In this document: positions 8,950 to 16,939 of the stretch, one piece after another
Layout of the letters: the number at the start of each line of letters is the position of its first letter
Numbering within the stretch: the stretch's first letter is position 1
From: Acidobacteriota bacterium
GTDB lineage: Bacteria; Acidobacteriota; Terriglobia; Terriglobales; Acidobacteriaceae
Reading direction: 5' to 3'
DNA length: 25,638 nucleotides
Assembly (NCBI GenBank): GCA_028873155.1
Contig: JAGWML010000013.1
Coordinates: 1-25,638 of the forward strand
Notes under the pieces: generated by a model
What the model was told of the DNA's origin: nothing
Database searches by the model: none
Seen by the model: only the letters and a program-made list of their open reading frames with translations
Made by a program: the position numbers and the translations under genes

Positions 8950-9735
8950 TCAGTCCATCTCCGGGGCGCGAATTCCGCCCGTTTGCACGGTGACGAGGCC
9001 ATGCGCAGTCTGCACGCGCAGAAAGCCGTTGGCGTCGAGCCCTGCAGTGGTTCCAGTGCAGGCCTGCGGGCCGTGGACCTCGACGCGTCGCCCGCGGAGC
9101 CATGTGGAACGCTGTTCGATGCGCGCGGGGAGCATTCTTGCGGACTCCTCATCGCACACGATGTGCGCCTCATGCTCCAGCGATTTTAGCAGGGCGACGA
9201 GTAGAGCCTGTCGCGAGACAGGACGGCCGCACGCGCGGGCGAGCGATGTGGCGGGCGTGGCGAGGGCGGGCGAGAAGCTGCGCTGTTGCACGTTGATGCC
9301 GATGCCGACGACGGCGAAGGCCAGCGCATCGCCGTCCAGCCTGGATTCGACGAGAATGCCGCCGGCTTTGCGTTCGCCGATCAACAGATCGTTGGGCCAG
9401 CGCAGATCGATGGCGGTGCCGGTAACGGCGTGGATGGCATCGGCCGCGGCAAGGCCCGCAGCGAGCGGCAGCAGGGAGAGACGCGCGGCGGCAAGCGGGA
9501 GGCGCAGAAGCACGCTGACGTAGAGGCCAGCGCCGGACTCGGACTCCCAGCGATGATCGCCGCGCCCGCGGCCGGCAGTCTGCTCATCGGCAAAGTAGAC
9601 CGAGCCATGGGGCGCGCCTGCGCGCGCGGCTGCCATCGCCTGTGTGTTGGTCGAGTCGATAGTCGCGAAGAAATGGAGTTTGCCGGAGTAGATGGTTCCC
9701 GCCAGCTCGGACTGCAACGCAGCCGGGTCGTACAT
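8950..9735 (-). CDS. birA: biotin-[acetyl-CoA-carboxylase] ligase, monofunctional
   Basis: Activates biotin to biotinyl-5'-AMP and transfers it to the carboxyl-carrier subunit of acetyl-CoA carboxylase. The 261 residues carry DSTN (27-30), the adenylate-binding loop GRGRGDHRW (55-63), RWPNDL (112-117) with the catalytic Lys123 in KAGGI, and a C-terminal small beta domain (RRVEVHGPQ...GLDANG). There is no N-terminal winged helix-turn-helix, so this is a group I enzyme that should not act as the biotin-operon repressor. It starts 3 bp after the nadC stop and ends 5 bp before coaX, which points to one transcript and coupled translation. Confidence 0.94.
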   Translation of the reverse strand: MYDPAALQSELAGTIYSGKLHFFATIDSTNTQAMAAARAGAPHGSVYFADEQTAGRGRGDHRWESESGAGLYVSVLLRLPLAAARLSLLPLAAGLAAADAIHAVTGTAIDLRWPNDLLIGERKAGGILVESRLDGDALAFAVVGIGINVQQRSFSPALATPATSLARACGRPVSRQALLVALLKSLEHEAHIVCDEESARMLPARIEQRSTWLRGRRVEVHGPQACTGTTAGLDANGFLRVQTAHGLVTVQTGGIRAPEMD

Positions 9736-9738
9736 GAG

Positions 9739-10629
9739 CTACGCGGGCTCCGCGAGGATGCGCATGGAGATGTCTGCGGCTTTTGCGGAGTGAGTGAGCG
9801 CGCCAACGCTGATGAAGTCGACGCCCGTCTCGGCGTAGGCGCGGATGTTCTCGAGCACGATGCCGCCCGAGGCCTCGGTGGGAATCCAGCGCTTTTCGAT
9901 TCGGATGCGATCGACGGCTTCTTTCACCTGCGCGGGCGTCATGTTGTCGAGCAGGATGGCCTCCGCGCCGCATTCAAGCGCCTCGTTCAACTCGGCCATG
10001 GTGCGCACCTCAATCTGGACGCGCTGGCCGGGCTTGCGGCGTTCGAGAGCGTGCGTCAGCGCGGCGCGCAGTCCGCCGCCGAGCGCGATGTGGTTGTTCT
10101 TGATGAGAATGCCGGAGGCGAGATCGAGGCGATGATTGGTGCCGCCGCCGCAGAGCACGGCGTACTTTTCCAGCGCGCGCATGCCGGGCACGGTTTTGCG
10201 CGTGTCGAGCACGTGGGCCCTGGTGCCCTCAATCGCGTCGACGTACTGGCGCGTGAGCGTGGCGATGCCACTGAGGTGCTGCATCAGATTGAGGATGACG
10301 CGCTCGCAGCTCAAGAGCACGCGGGCATTGTGGCGGATGACGGCCAGCACCTGGCCGGAATGGACGCGGACACCGTCGAAGATCTCCGGGTGGCTGACGA
10401 CATCGAAGCGGTTGTGCGCCTGGGGATGCGGATCGAGGCGGCCAAAGATCTCAAGAAGACGCGGCACCGCGCCCAGACCTGCCACGACCATGTCCTGCCG
10501 GGCGACGATGGAGGCAGAGGCGCGCAGGGCGGGGTCGATGGTGAGGTTGGTGGTGGCGTCGCTGGTGGCCTTGTCCTCAACGAGGGCCTGTTCCAGCAAG
10601 GCGTCAATTCTGTGGCTCTTCCATTCCAT
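9739..10629 (-). CDS. nadC: nicotinate-nucleotide pyrophosphorylase (carboxylating), quinolinate phosphoribosyltransferase
   Basis: Converts quinolinate and PRPP to nicotinate mononucleotide, CO2 and pyrophosphate in de novo NAD synthesis. The 296 residues show the usual two-domain QPRTase. They carry SCERVILNLMQHLSGIAT (about 107-124), DTRKTVPGMR (142-151), Lys155, the signature GGGTNHR (161-167), the KNNH segment at about 177-180, and late acidic/glycine motifs (EVRTMAE, LLDNM, EASGGI, ISVGALTHS). The length is normal. Neither nadA nor nadB lies in this window. It follows valS by 6 bp and precedes birA by 3 bp. There is no strong Shine-Dalgarno sequence at its start, so translation may depend on ribosomes finishing valS. 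Confidence 0.96.
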   Translation of the reverse strand: MEWKSHRIDALLEQALVEDKATSDATTNLTIDPALRASASIVARQDMVVAGLGAVPRLLEIFGRLDPHPQAHNRFDVVSHPEIFDGVRVHSGQVLAVIRHNARVLLSCERVILNLMQHLSGIATLTRQYVDAIEGTRAHVLDTRKTVPGMRALEKYAVLCGGGTNHRLDLASGILIKNNHIALGGGLRAALTHALERRKPGQRVQIEVRTMAELNEALECGAEAILLDNMTPAQVKEAVDRIRIEKRWIPTEASGGIVLENIRAYAETGVDFISVGALTHSAKAADISMRILAEPA

Positions 10630-10635
10630 TTTTCT

Positions 10636-13495
10636 TCAGCCTTTGGAGTTGGTCTGCGGCAGGGCCGACAGTGCAGCCTGCGCCTTCTCGAGCAGCAGCC
10701 GGGTCTCGGCCTCCTGTTTCTTGAGCCCTTCGACGATGTGCGCGGGCGCCTTGGCGACGAAGCCCTCGTTGCCTAACTGGCGCGCGGCAGCAGTCAAGCC
10801 TTTTTCGTATCTGGCGATGTCCTTTGTCAAGCGGTCGCGTTCGGCGGGGACGTCGATGGTTGCTTCGTAGACAACAGCTACGTCGAAGGCGGGGGTATGG
10901 CGCATCGACAGGCCTGCCGAAATCTGCTCAACGAAGCGCAATTCGCTGGCGCGTGCGAGGCGAGCAATGATGTCGCGATTGCCTTCGGAGAGCCTTCTGA
11001 AATCTCCGCCACCGCGAACTTCGACGGGGGTCGCAGTTTTTTCGTCACAGCCGATTTCCTTGCGCAGAGCACGAATCTCTGTAATAAGGCTCTGTAATGA
11101 TTCCATTTCGATCTGCGCCCGTACTTCTATCACACCTTGCGCCGGCGGATAGGTCATCAGAGCAATCGACTTCTCAGGGGGCCTGCCGTCGTAGACCGCA
11201 TGCCAGATCTCTTCGGTGATGAACGGCATGAAGGGCGAAAGCAAGCGCAATGCGGCTTCGAACACGCTGACCAGGGTAGTGAGTGCGGCATGTGTCTTTG
11301 ACTTGTCCGCGGTTTCGGAGAAGTCCAGTCGCAGCTTGACGATCTCCAGATACCAGTCGCAGAAGCTGCCCCAGAAAAATTGGTAGATGGTGTTCGCCGC
11401 GTCGTCATAGCGGTAGTCTTCGAGCGACCTGTTGACCTTCGCGGCTGTCGCGTGCAGTTCCGCCACAATCCAGCGCGCCTCAAGCGGATCGTCCGGCGCT
11501 GCGGACGGCATTGAACCAAGAGCCGATGAATCTACCTTGATGCCGACTTCCGCCGCCCGGTCCACATTCATGAAGATGAACCGCGCGGCATTCCAGATCT
11601 TGTTGGCGAAGGCGCGGTAGCCTTCGGTGCGGGCCACGTTGAAGGCGATGTCTGTGCCGGGCGAGGCCATGGACGCCAGCGTGAAGCGGACGGCGTCGGT
11701 GCCGTACTGCTTCACAATCTCGATGGGGTCGATGACGTTGCCCTTGGTCTTGGACATCTTCTCGCGGTTGGCGTCGCGCACCAGCGCGTGGATGTAGACC
11801 TCGCGGAACGGCACCGAGTCGGCAAGAGCACGCGGGCGCCCATCGGGCATGGGCACATCGGCGGCGAACCAGCAGCCCAGCATGATCATGCGCGCCACCC
11901 AGAAGAAGAGGATGTCGAAGCCGGTGACGAGCAGGCTGGTGGGATAGAAGGCGTCGAAATCAGCGCGGCTCAGGGCTGCATCGGCGCGGTCTCCTGCGCT
12001 TTCCCAGGTCCCCAAATGCGAGGGACCTGGGGCACCCGTTTTCAAGACGCCGGGAAGATCTGGCCAGCCGAAGACGGAGACGGGCAGCAGGCCGGAGGAG
12101 AACCATGTGTCGAGCACGTCGGTCTCCTGCGTGATGCTTGCGGACCCACAGTGCGCGCAGGTGGTCGGGTCCACGCGTGCCACGGTGATTTTGCGGCACG
12201 CGGAGCAGTGCCACGCCGGGATGCGATGGCCCCACCAGAGTTGCCGCGAGATGCACCAGTCGTGGATGTTCTCCATCCAGTTCAGATACGTCTTCTCGTA
12301 CATCTCCGGCGTGAACTTGATGTGCTTTTCTTTCACCGCCTGGATGGCGCGGTCGGCGAGAGGCTGAATCTTGACGAACCACTGCAGCGAAAGGCGCGGC
12401 TCCACAACCGTCTTGCAGCGGTCGCAGTGGCCCACGTTGTTGGTGTGATCCTTCACGCCCGCGAGGAGCTTCTGCTCTTCCAGGTCCTGGACGATTTTCT
12501 TGCGCGCGACATAGCGGTCGAGGCCTGCGTAGACGCCGCCTTCCGCGTTGATGTGCGCCGTCTCATCCATCACGCTGATGGAGGGCAGGTCGTGCCGCTG
12601 GCCGAGGGCGAAGTCGTTGGGGTCGTGCGCGGGCGTCACCTTCACGGCGCCGGTGCCGAAGTCGCGGCTAACCCACTCGTCGAGGATGATGGGGATGGTG
12701 CGGTTGACGAGGGGCAGGCGCAGCTTCTTGCCGTGCAGGTGCGTGTAGCGTTCGTCCTCGGGGTGGATGGCGACGGCCACATCGCCGAGCATCGTCTCGG
12801 GGCGCGTGGTGGCGACGGTGAGGAACTCGTCGGTGTCGTTGCCCGCGTCGTCAATGACCGGGTACCGAATCTCCCAGAGGTGGCCTTTGTGCTCGTCATA
12901 GACCACTTCGAGGTCGCTGATGGCGGTCTGGCAGCGCGGGCACCAGTTGACGATGTACGCGCCGCGATAGATGAGGCCCTGCTCATGGAGCTTGACGAAG
13001 GCCTCGCGCACGGCGACGGAGAGGCGCTCGTCCATGGTGAAGTACTCGCGGTTCCAGTCGACGCTGGCGCCGAGGCGCTTCATCTGGTCGAGGATGGCTC
13101 CGCCGTACTCACGGCGCCACTCCCAGACGCGGGCAATGAATGCCTCCCGGCCCAACTGCTGCCGGGAAGTGCCTTCTTCGGCCAGTTTCCGCTCGACCAT
13201 CATCTGGGTGGCGATGCCGGCGTGGTCGGTGCCGGGGAGCCACAGGGCGCGGCGGCCGCTCATGCGCCGCCAGCGGGTCAGGATGTCCATCTCCGTCTGG
13301 TTGAGCATGTGGCCCATGTGCAGACGGCCAGTGACATTCGGCGGAGGCAGCAGGATGGTGAAGGGGGACTGGCCGTCCGGACCTTCGGTTTCGGAGGGGG
13401 TGGGCTGTGCGAAGAGATTGTCGCGGACCCAGTAGGCGGCCCAGTGATCTTCAATGGCGGTGGGGTCGTAGGCTTTGGGCAGGTCGTGGGGCATG
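10636..13495 (-). CDS. valS: valyl-tRNA synthetase
   Basis: Charges tRNA-Val; class Ia aminoacyl-tRNA synthetase. About 952 residues. The HIGH-type motif NVTGRLHMGH lies near residue 60, the editing (CP1) domain follows, Cys-rich zinc-knuckle segments (CPRC, then CSAC...CAHC) lie in the insert domains, GFDILFFWVARMIM precedes the KMSK loop EKMSKTKGN near 579, and the protein ends in the anticodon-binding domain and the C-terminal coiled coil typical of ValS. The ATG at 13495 is chosen because MPHDLPKAYDP resembles family starts; a GTG at 13518 in the same frame is possible and neither has a clear Shine-Dalgarno. Odd feature: between GWP and FYPTS there are about 37 residues where ValS normally has about 8, and a DNA palindrome lies in the extra part. 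It leads the run down to comEC. Confidence 0.95.
12003..12031. repeat. REP-like palindrome inside valS
   Basis: Perfect inverted repeat with 10-bp arms, CCCAGGTCCC (12003-12012) and GGGACCTGGG (12022-12031), around a 9-bp loop. On the + strand it is followed by GGCACCC. In the valS frame it is read as part of a segment containing PGPSHLGTW, within residues that ordinary ValS proteins lack. From memory this resembles short dispersed palindromes in Acidobacteriaceae genomes; copy number cannot be checked here and no second copy is in the window. Confidence 0.75.
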
Positions 13496-13662
13496 AGGGT
13501 CGCAGTGCGTGCCCCCACAGGATTGCGTCAAACCCGCATTCTACAAAGGGTTTTTGAGCGAGGGGACCACTCTTCACTTTAGCAGATGGGGGGATGCGGA
13601 CTGAGGCCAGGCATGAGGAACGTCCGGGCAATCGCATGAACGCGCAAAAGGCTTTGCAAGGG

Positions 13663-13683
13663 CCCGGAGGGATCCGCTCCGGG
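13663..13683. repeat. hairpin with 7-bp arms
   Basis: CCCGGAG (13663-13669) and CTCCGGG (13677-13683) enclose a 7-bp loop GGATCCG. No U-tract follows on either strand, so it is not a classical terminator. It may be part of the valS leader or another degenerate repeat. Confidence 0.45.
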
Positions 13684-13710
13684 GGAAAGGGACAGTTCTG
13701 TTATGGCTTC

Positions 13711-13810
13711 AGGTACGGAATGTTGGGCCTCGCCTGATCACAAAGACGCCCCTCAGGGGCTGAAGCCCTGCAATTTCTCGCCTGTTTTCGGCACGGCTGA
13801 AGCCGTACCT
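13711..13810. repeat. 100-bp palindromic repeat unit with terminal inverted repeats and two internal hairpins
   Basis: The outer ends are inverted copies: AGGTACGG (13711-13718) and CCGTACCT (13803-13810). Inside are two hairpins sharing the core GGCTGAAGCC with a TGAA loop: GGGCTGAAGCCC (13757-13768) and ACGGCTGAAGCCGT (13793-13806). The 8-mer CTCGCCTG is repeated directly at 13729-13736 and 13777-13784. This is the layout of a REP doublet/BIME or small non-autonomous element. I recall similar GGCTGAAGCC palindromes scattered in acidobacterial intergenic DNA, but dispersal is not demonstrated by this window. Confidence 0.65.
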
Positions 13811-13889
13811 TTTCAAAACTATTGCCAGATTTGATTCATGGCGATCCTGCCATTGCCGTGTGAAGAGCGGCGGGCGGCAGGAGGGCAGC

Positions 13890-13924
13890 AAAAAGGGCCG
13901 CGTGCTTTGGCGCGACGCGGCCCT
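13890..13924 (-). terminator. rho-independent terminator of the bamD transcript
   Basis: On the minus strand a perfect 10-bp stem (AGGGCCGCGT pairing with ACGCGGCCCT; arms 13915-13924 and 13894-13903) with an 11-nt loop is followed by a run of five T (13894-13890). It starts 21 bp after the bamD stop, so it ends the bamD unit and separates it from valS. Confidence 0.85.
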
Positions 13925-13944
13925 GATGGGTTTTGGCGAGGAAG

Positions 13945-15453
13945 TTAGAAGGGATTCAGCTTGCTGAGGCCCTTCTTCTTTTTCTTCTTGCTGGAAGACT
14001 CGTCGCCGAGGTCGGCCTTGGGAGCCTTCTTCTTCTTGCCGGAGGCGTCCGCCTGCGTGGTTGCAGGGGCTTCGCCGGGCTTGATGTCGTTGATCTGGTC
14101 GGGGGCTTCGGCGGGCTTTTCCGCGGCCGGCAGGGTGGTGTTGGTGGGGCCTACGGCCTTCAACTGGCTGCTGGGGTCGTTCGGATTCGACGGCGCGGTT
14201 TCGGCAGAGCCGCTGGGCGCGCTGACGATGGAGACGCCCACTCCGGTGCCATCGGCCGGCGCGGTCATCTGCACGGGCGCGTCAGACGGGCGATCGCTGC
14301 GCGGCGGCTCGTTGACGCCGGTGGGCTTGGCCGTTGCTTCTGTGGGGTTGGCGCCGACAGCCGTGTTGTACATCGCGATGTTCTGCTTGGTGATGTCCGG
14401 CGCGATCACGCGCTTGGGGTCGTCGAGGCTCGGCTCGCCAACATGGACCGCTTCGACGACTGACGGGCCGTGCTTGATGATGCCGAGGGTGCGGTCCGTG
14501 AAGCGCAGTGGCTGGCGGCTGCGTTCTTCGGCGTCACTCTCGGCAATTGCGGCCTGCGTAGGCTCGGGGACGGGCCGGTTCATGCCGATGAGGCGGTCAC
14601 GCGCATCTTCTACATGGGCCGCCATGGGGTAGCGCGTAATGACTTTGGCGTAGGCCGCGGCGGCGCGATCGTTGTAGAGCGCGGTGAGGCGCTCGCGCAC
14701 GGCGCCGGGGAGTCCCGGAGCCTGCCGCACGGCGTTTGCTTCTCCGGTGTAGGCGTCGCCGATGCCGAGCAGCGCCAGATCACTGTGCGAGTAGAGCGGA
14801 TAGGTATCGACTACGGTCTGGAGGCGGGCGATGGAGGCCACATAGTTTTCGCGGCTCAGGTAGTACTGGCCGATGCGGGATTCGCGCTCGGCGAGAACCT
14901 CCTGCACGTCGCGCAGGCGCTGCTTGGCGCGCGGGAGGAGCGGCGAGTCGGGGAACATGTTGATCATCTCGCGATACTGGCGCTCTGCGTTCTGCGCGTT
15001 GGTGTAGTCGCGGTCCGGCTTCTCCATCTGCTGGTAGTAGATGTCGCCCACCTTCATCTTGGCTTCGGCGGCTTCTGGCGCCTGGGGGAAGAAGGTGATG
15101 AAGTCCTCATACTCGGCTTCGGCCTGGGTGAGGGCCGCGGTGCCGCCTTCCTTGAACCATGTGTCGCCGACGGCGAGCTTGGCGCGCATGCGGTATTCGG
15201 AGTCGGGATAGGTGTTGAGCAGGGTCTGCAGGGTCAGGCGCGCCACGTCATAGCGGCCCTTCTTCATGGCCACCATGGCCTTGTCAAAGAGGAGCTTATC
15301 GGGCTGCTGCGACTTGACGCCGGCCAGGGGATTGGCGCTGAGGTCCTGATTCTTCTTGTGCTTGGGCTGCTTTTCCCGAGCCTGCGCAGACACGCCCGTC
15401 AGAACCAGGGCGGCTAGCGCGGCCACGGCAAACTTATTGGACAACCGGTTCAT
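13945..15453 (-). CDS. bamD: BamD/YfiO-like outer-membrane assembly TPR protein with long C-terminal tail
   Basis: Likely component of the outer-membrane beta-barrel assembly machinery, acting in the periplasm. The 502 residues comprise a signal peptide (1-25, ending VSAQA), then TPR-type helical repeats in the BamD manner (about 50-300: LLFDKAMVAMKKGRYDVARLTLQTLL, YPDSEYRMRAKLAVGD, FPQAPEAAEAKMKVGDIYY, FPDSPLLPRAKQRLRDV). A ~200-residue Pro/Ala/Ser/Thr-rich tail follows, ending in Lys-rich clusters. BamD of E. coli is a ~245-residue lipoprotein. Here no cysteine follows the signal segment, so it is predicted soluble or otherwise anchored. A GAGGTGG lies just before the ATG. The gene is followed by a strong terminator and is last in the run from pmbA. 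BamD function is inferred from repeat resemblance; another periplasmic TPR protein is possible. Confidence 0.8.
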   Translation of the reverse strand: MNRLSNKFAVAALAALVLTGVSAQAREKQPKHKKNQDLSANPLAGVKSQQPDKLLFDKAMVAMKKGRYDVARLTLQTLLNTYPDSEYRMRAKLAVGDTWFKEGGTAALTQAEAEYEDFITFFPQAPEAAEAKMKVGDIYYQQMEKPDRDYTNAQNAERQYREMINMFPDSPLLPRAKQRLRDVQEVLAERESRIGQYYLSRENYVASIARLQTVVDTYPLYSHSDLALLGIGDAYTGEANAVRQAPGLPGAVRERLTALYNDRAAAAYAKVITRYPMAAHVEDARDRLIGMNRPVPEPTQAAIAESDAEERSRQPLRFTDRTLGIIKHGPSVVEAVHVGEPSLDDPKRVIAPDITKQNIAMYNTAVGANPTEATAKPTGVNEPPRSDRPSDAPVQMTAPADGTGVGVSIVSAPSGSAETAPSNPNDPSSQLKAVGPTNTTLPAAEKPAEAPDQINDIKPGEAPATTQADASGKKKKAPKADLGDESSSKKKKKKGLSKLNPF

Positions 15454-15520
15454 ACCACCTCATAAGCGGCGACTCTCCGCATTGAGGCGGCGCGCCTTGA
15501 CCTTGCTCTACCAGAGAATT

Positions 15521-16189
15521 TTACTCTGCCGCGGCCTTGCGCGCCGCTGCCAGCAGCGCACGCGCGTCCTGTTCCGGCCGGCCCTCGCCAAAGACGGCGT
15601 TGCCCGCCACCAGCAGGTCCGCACCTGCTTGGACGATGGAGGCGATGGTGTCGTGAGCCACGCCGCCGTCCACTTCAATTCTAAACGCCAGGCCCATTTC
15701 CTGGCGCAACTCTTTCAGGCGGCGAATCTTATCGAGCGAGAAAGGGATAAAGCTCTGGCCGCCGAAGCCGGGGTTCACGCTCATGATGAGCACGTGGTGA
15801 ACCATGGGCAGGATGTCCACGATGAAGTTGACCCTGGTGGCGGGGTTGAGCACCACCGCGGGCTTCATGCCATGGTGGGCGATGAGTTCCAGCGTGCGGT
15901 GCAGGTGGCGGCAGGCCTCGTAGTGGACGCTGACCCAATCTGCGCCCGCATCGGCGAAGGCGGGGATGAACTCGTCGGGGTTCTCGATCATGAGGTGGCA
16001 ATCGAGCGGCAGCTTTGTGACTTTGCGCAGGCTCTTCACGACGGGCGGTCCGAGCGTGATGTTGGGGACGAAGTGGCCGTCCATGACATCGACGTGAATC
16101 ACCGTGCCGCCGCCGCGCTCAGCCGCGGCCACTTCATCGGCGAGGCGGGCGAAGTCTGCGGAGAGAATGGAGGGCAGCAGCTCAACCAT
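15521..16189 (-). CDS. rpe: ribulose-phosphate 3-epimerase
   Basis: Interconverts ribulose 5-phosphate and xylulose 5-phosphate in the pentose phosphate pathway. The 222-residue TIM barrel carries LPSILSADF (5-13), HVDVMDGHFVPN (32-43, metal ligand His32 and catalytic Asp34), DCHLMIE with His65, the mobile loop SVNPGFGGQSF (137-147), the second catalytic Asp174 in EVDGGV, and the phosphate-binding VAGNAVF (194-200). Complete and standard length. An AAGGAG Shine-Dalgarno lies about 15 bp before the ATG, somewhat far. A TACACT -10-like box lies upstream at about 16222-16227, so the gene may have its own promoter within the 82-bp gap behind the DUF4126 gene. Confidence 0.97.
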   Translation of the reverse strand: MVELLPSILSADFARLADEVAAAERGGGTVIHVDVMDGHFVPNITLGPPVVKSLRKVTKLPLDCHLMIENPDEFIPAFADAGADWVSVHYEACRHLHRTLELIAHHGMKPAVVLNPATRVNFIVDILPMVHHVLIMSVNPGFGGQSFIPFSLDKIRRLKELRQEMGLAFRIEVDGGVAHDTIASIVQAGADLLVAGNAVFGEGRPEQDARALLAAARKAAAE

Positions 16190-16271
16190 GGGCGGGAATC
16201 AACGTCTCCTTTGCAGGGCCAGTGTACCAGTCATGCAGCGCCCGCAGCGCGGTTTGGGCGGCGCAGCGGGG

Positions 16272-16874
16272 TCATGGAGCGGCAAACCGCCGGGCGGTGC
16301 CGAAGAGCTTCTTCATCGCGCCCCACACGAGACGGATCATGACGAGGATGACCAGCACCAGGCTGAGGGCGATTCCCGCCGCGAGATAGGGATGGATTGT
16401 GACCAGCCAGGTGAGTGAGATGGCCAGCACATCTTCACCGAGGCTGAGGCCGATGTTGGAGAAGGGCTCGGGCGAGGGCGTGACGACGGCGCGGGCGGCG
16501 GTTTTGCCTCCGTGCGCAGCAAGGGCAACTGCGCCGCCGATGGCGGCTGCGGCAGCCTGCTCCAGCGGAGACAGCCCGGCGGTGGCCTGATAGGCGAGCA
16601 GCGCTGCGACGGGGACGCGGATGAAGGTGTGCAGCGCATTCCAGACTAGGTCGAAGGCCGGGATTTTGTCGGCGAAGAACTCGACGGCAAAGAGCGCGAG
16701 GCTGGCGGCGATGACCCACCCGTTGCCGAGCAGGGCCAGTGAATGCGGCAACGCGAGCCAATGGGTATGGGCGAGCAGGCCAAGCGTGGCCACTGTGGCA
16801 TAGACGTTGAGCCCGGCGGCGAAGGAGATCGCCACCAGCACTGCGAAGAGCTCGTCACCTGGAAGCCAGGGCAT
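16272..16874 (-). CDS. DUF4126 family membrane protein
   Basis: Small integral membrane protein of the DUF4126 family, whose function is not known. About 200 residues with hydrophobic helices separated by Gly/Ala-rich loops. Family-like segments are SFAAGLNVYATVATLGLL near the N-terminus, a mid segment AFDLVWNALHTFIRVPVAALLAY, and a Gly/Ala-rich stretch (AAAAAIGGAVALAAHGGK). The last helix (LVLVILVMIRLVWGAMKKLF) is followed by basic residues. The ATG at 16874 is the conservative start. A GTG two codons upstream (16880) would sit exactly six bases after a TATACT box and is an equally attractive leaderless start. A TTG at 16925 is open but unlikely. It lies 65 bp behind the uvrC-like gene. Confidence 0.85.
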   Translation of the reverse strand: MPWLPGDELFAVLVAISFAAGLNVYATVATLGLLAHTHWLALPHSLALLGNGWVIAASLALFAVEFFADKIPAFDLVWNALHTFIRVPVAALLAYQATAGLSPLEQAAAAAIGGAVALAAHGGKTAARAVVTPSPEPFSNIGLSLGEDVLAISLTWLVTIHPYLAAGIALSLVLVILVMIRLVWGAMKKLFGTARRFAAP

Positions 16875-16886
16875 CTGCACGCACAC

Positions 16887-16892
16887 AGTATA
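16887..16892 (-). promoter_or_regulatory. candidate -10 box for the DUF4126 gene
   Basis: TATACT on the minus strand, six bases upstream of an in-frame GTG (16880-16878) and 12 bases upstream of the ATG at 16874. No Shine-Dalgarno is visible between box and start. No clear -35 element. Inference from sequence only. Confidence 0.4.
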
Positions 16893-16939
16893 TGCGCGCG
16901 TGTGCAGGATTGGAGGTGACTGCAACGTGCGCAGCGGCG

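Larger units (their letters stand above)
13496..13944. other. 449-bp gap between bamD and valS
   Basis: The only sizeable non-coding stretch. From right to left it holds the bamD terminator (13890-13924), a 100-bp palindromic unit (13711-13810), a separate 7-bp-arm hairpin (13663-13683) and a lower-GC leader before valS. A -10-like TAGAAT on the minus strand (13538-13543) could serve valS, but no convincing -35 lies 16-18 bp upstream of it. Small open frames here have no recognisable product or ribosome binding site. No tRNA-like cloverleaf and no T-box leader hallmarks were seen, although I could not fold it computationally. Confidence 0.6.

Noticed and set aside
9041..9062. Near-palindrome CCTGCAGTGG-TT-CCAGTGCAGG in birA
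   Set aside because: Imperfect (one mismatched pair), encodes normal BirA C-terminal-domain residues, and no related copy was seen.
11788..13557. 589-aa plus-strand frame opposite valS
   Set aside because: Antisense shadow of valS; no recognisable domain, composition rich in Asp, Glu, His, Val and Gly as expected for the complement.
13663..13683. Hairpin considered as a second terminator upstream of valS
   Set aside because: No U-run on either strand; kept only as a hairpin.
13496..13700. T-box riboswitch upstream of valS
   Set aside because: No AGGGTGGNACCGCG-like T-box sequence and no specifier-loop arrangement recognised; T-boxes are mainly a Firmicutes feature.
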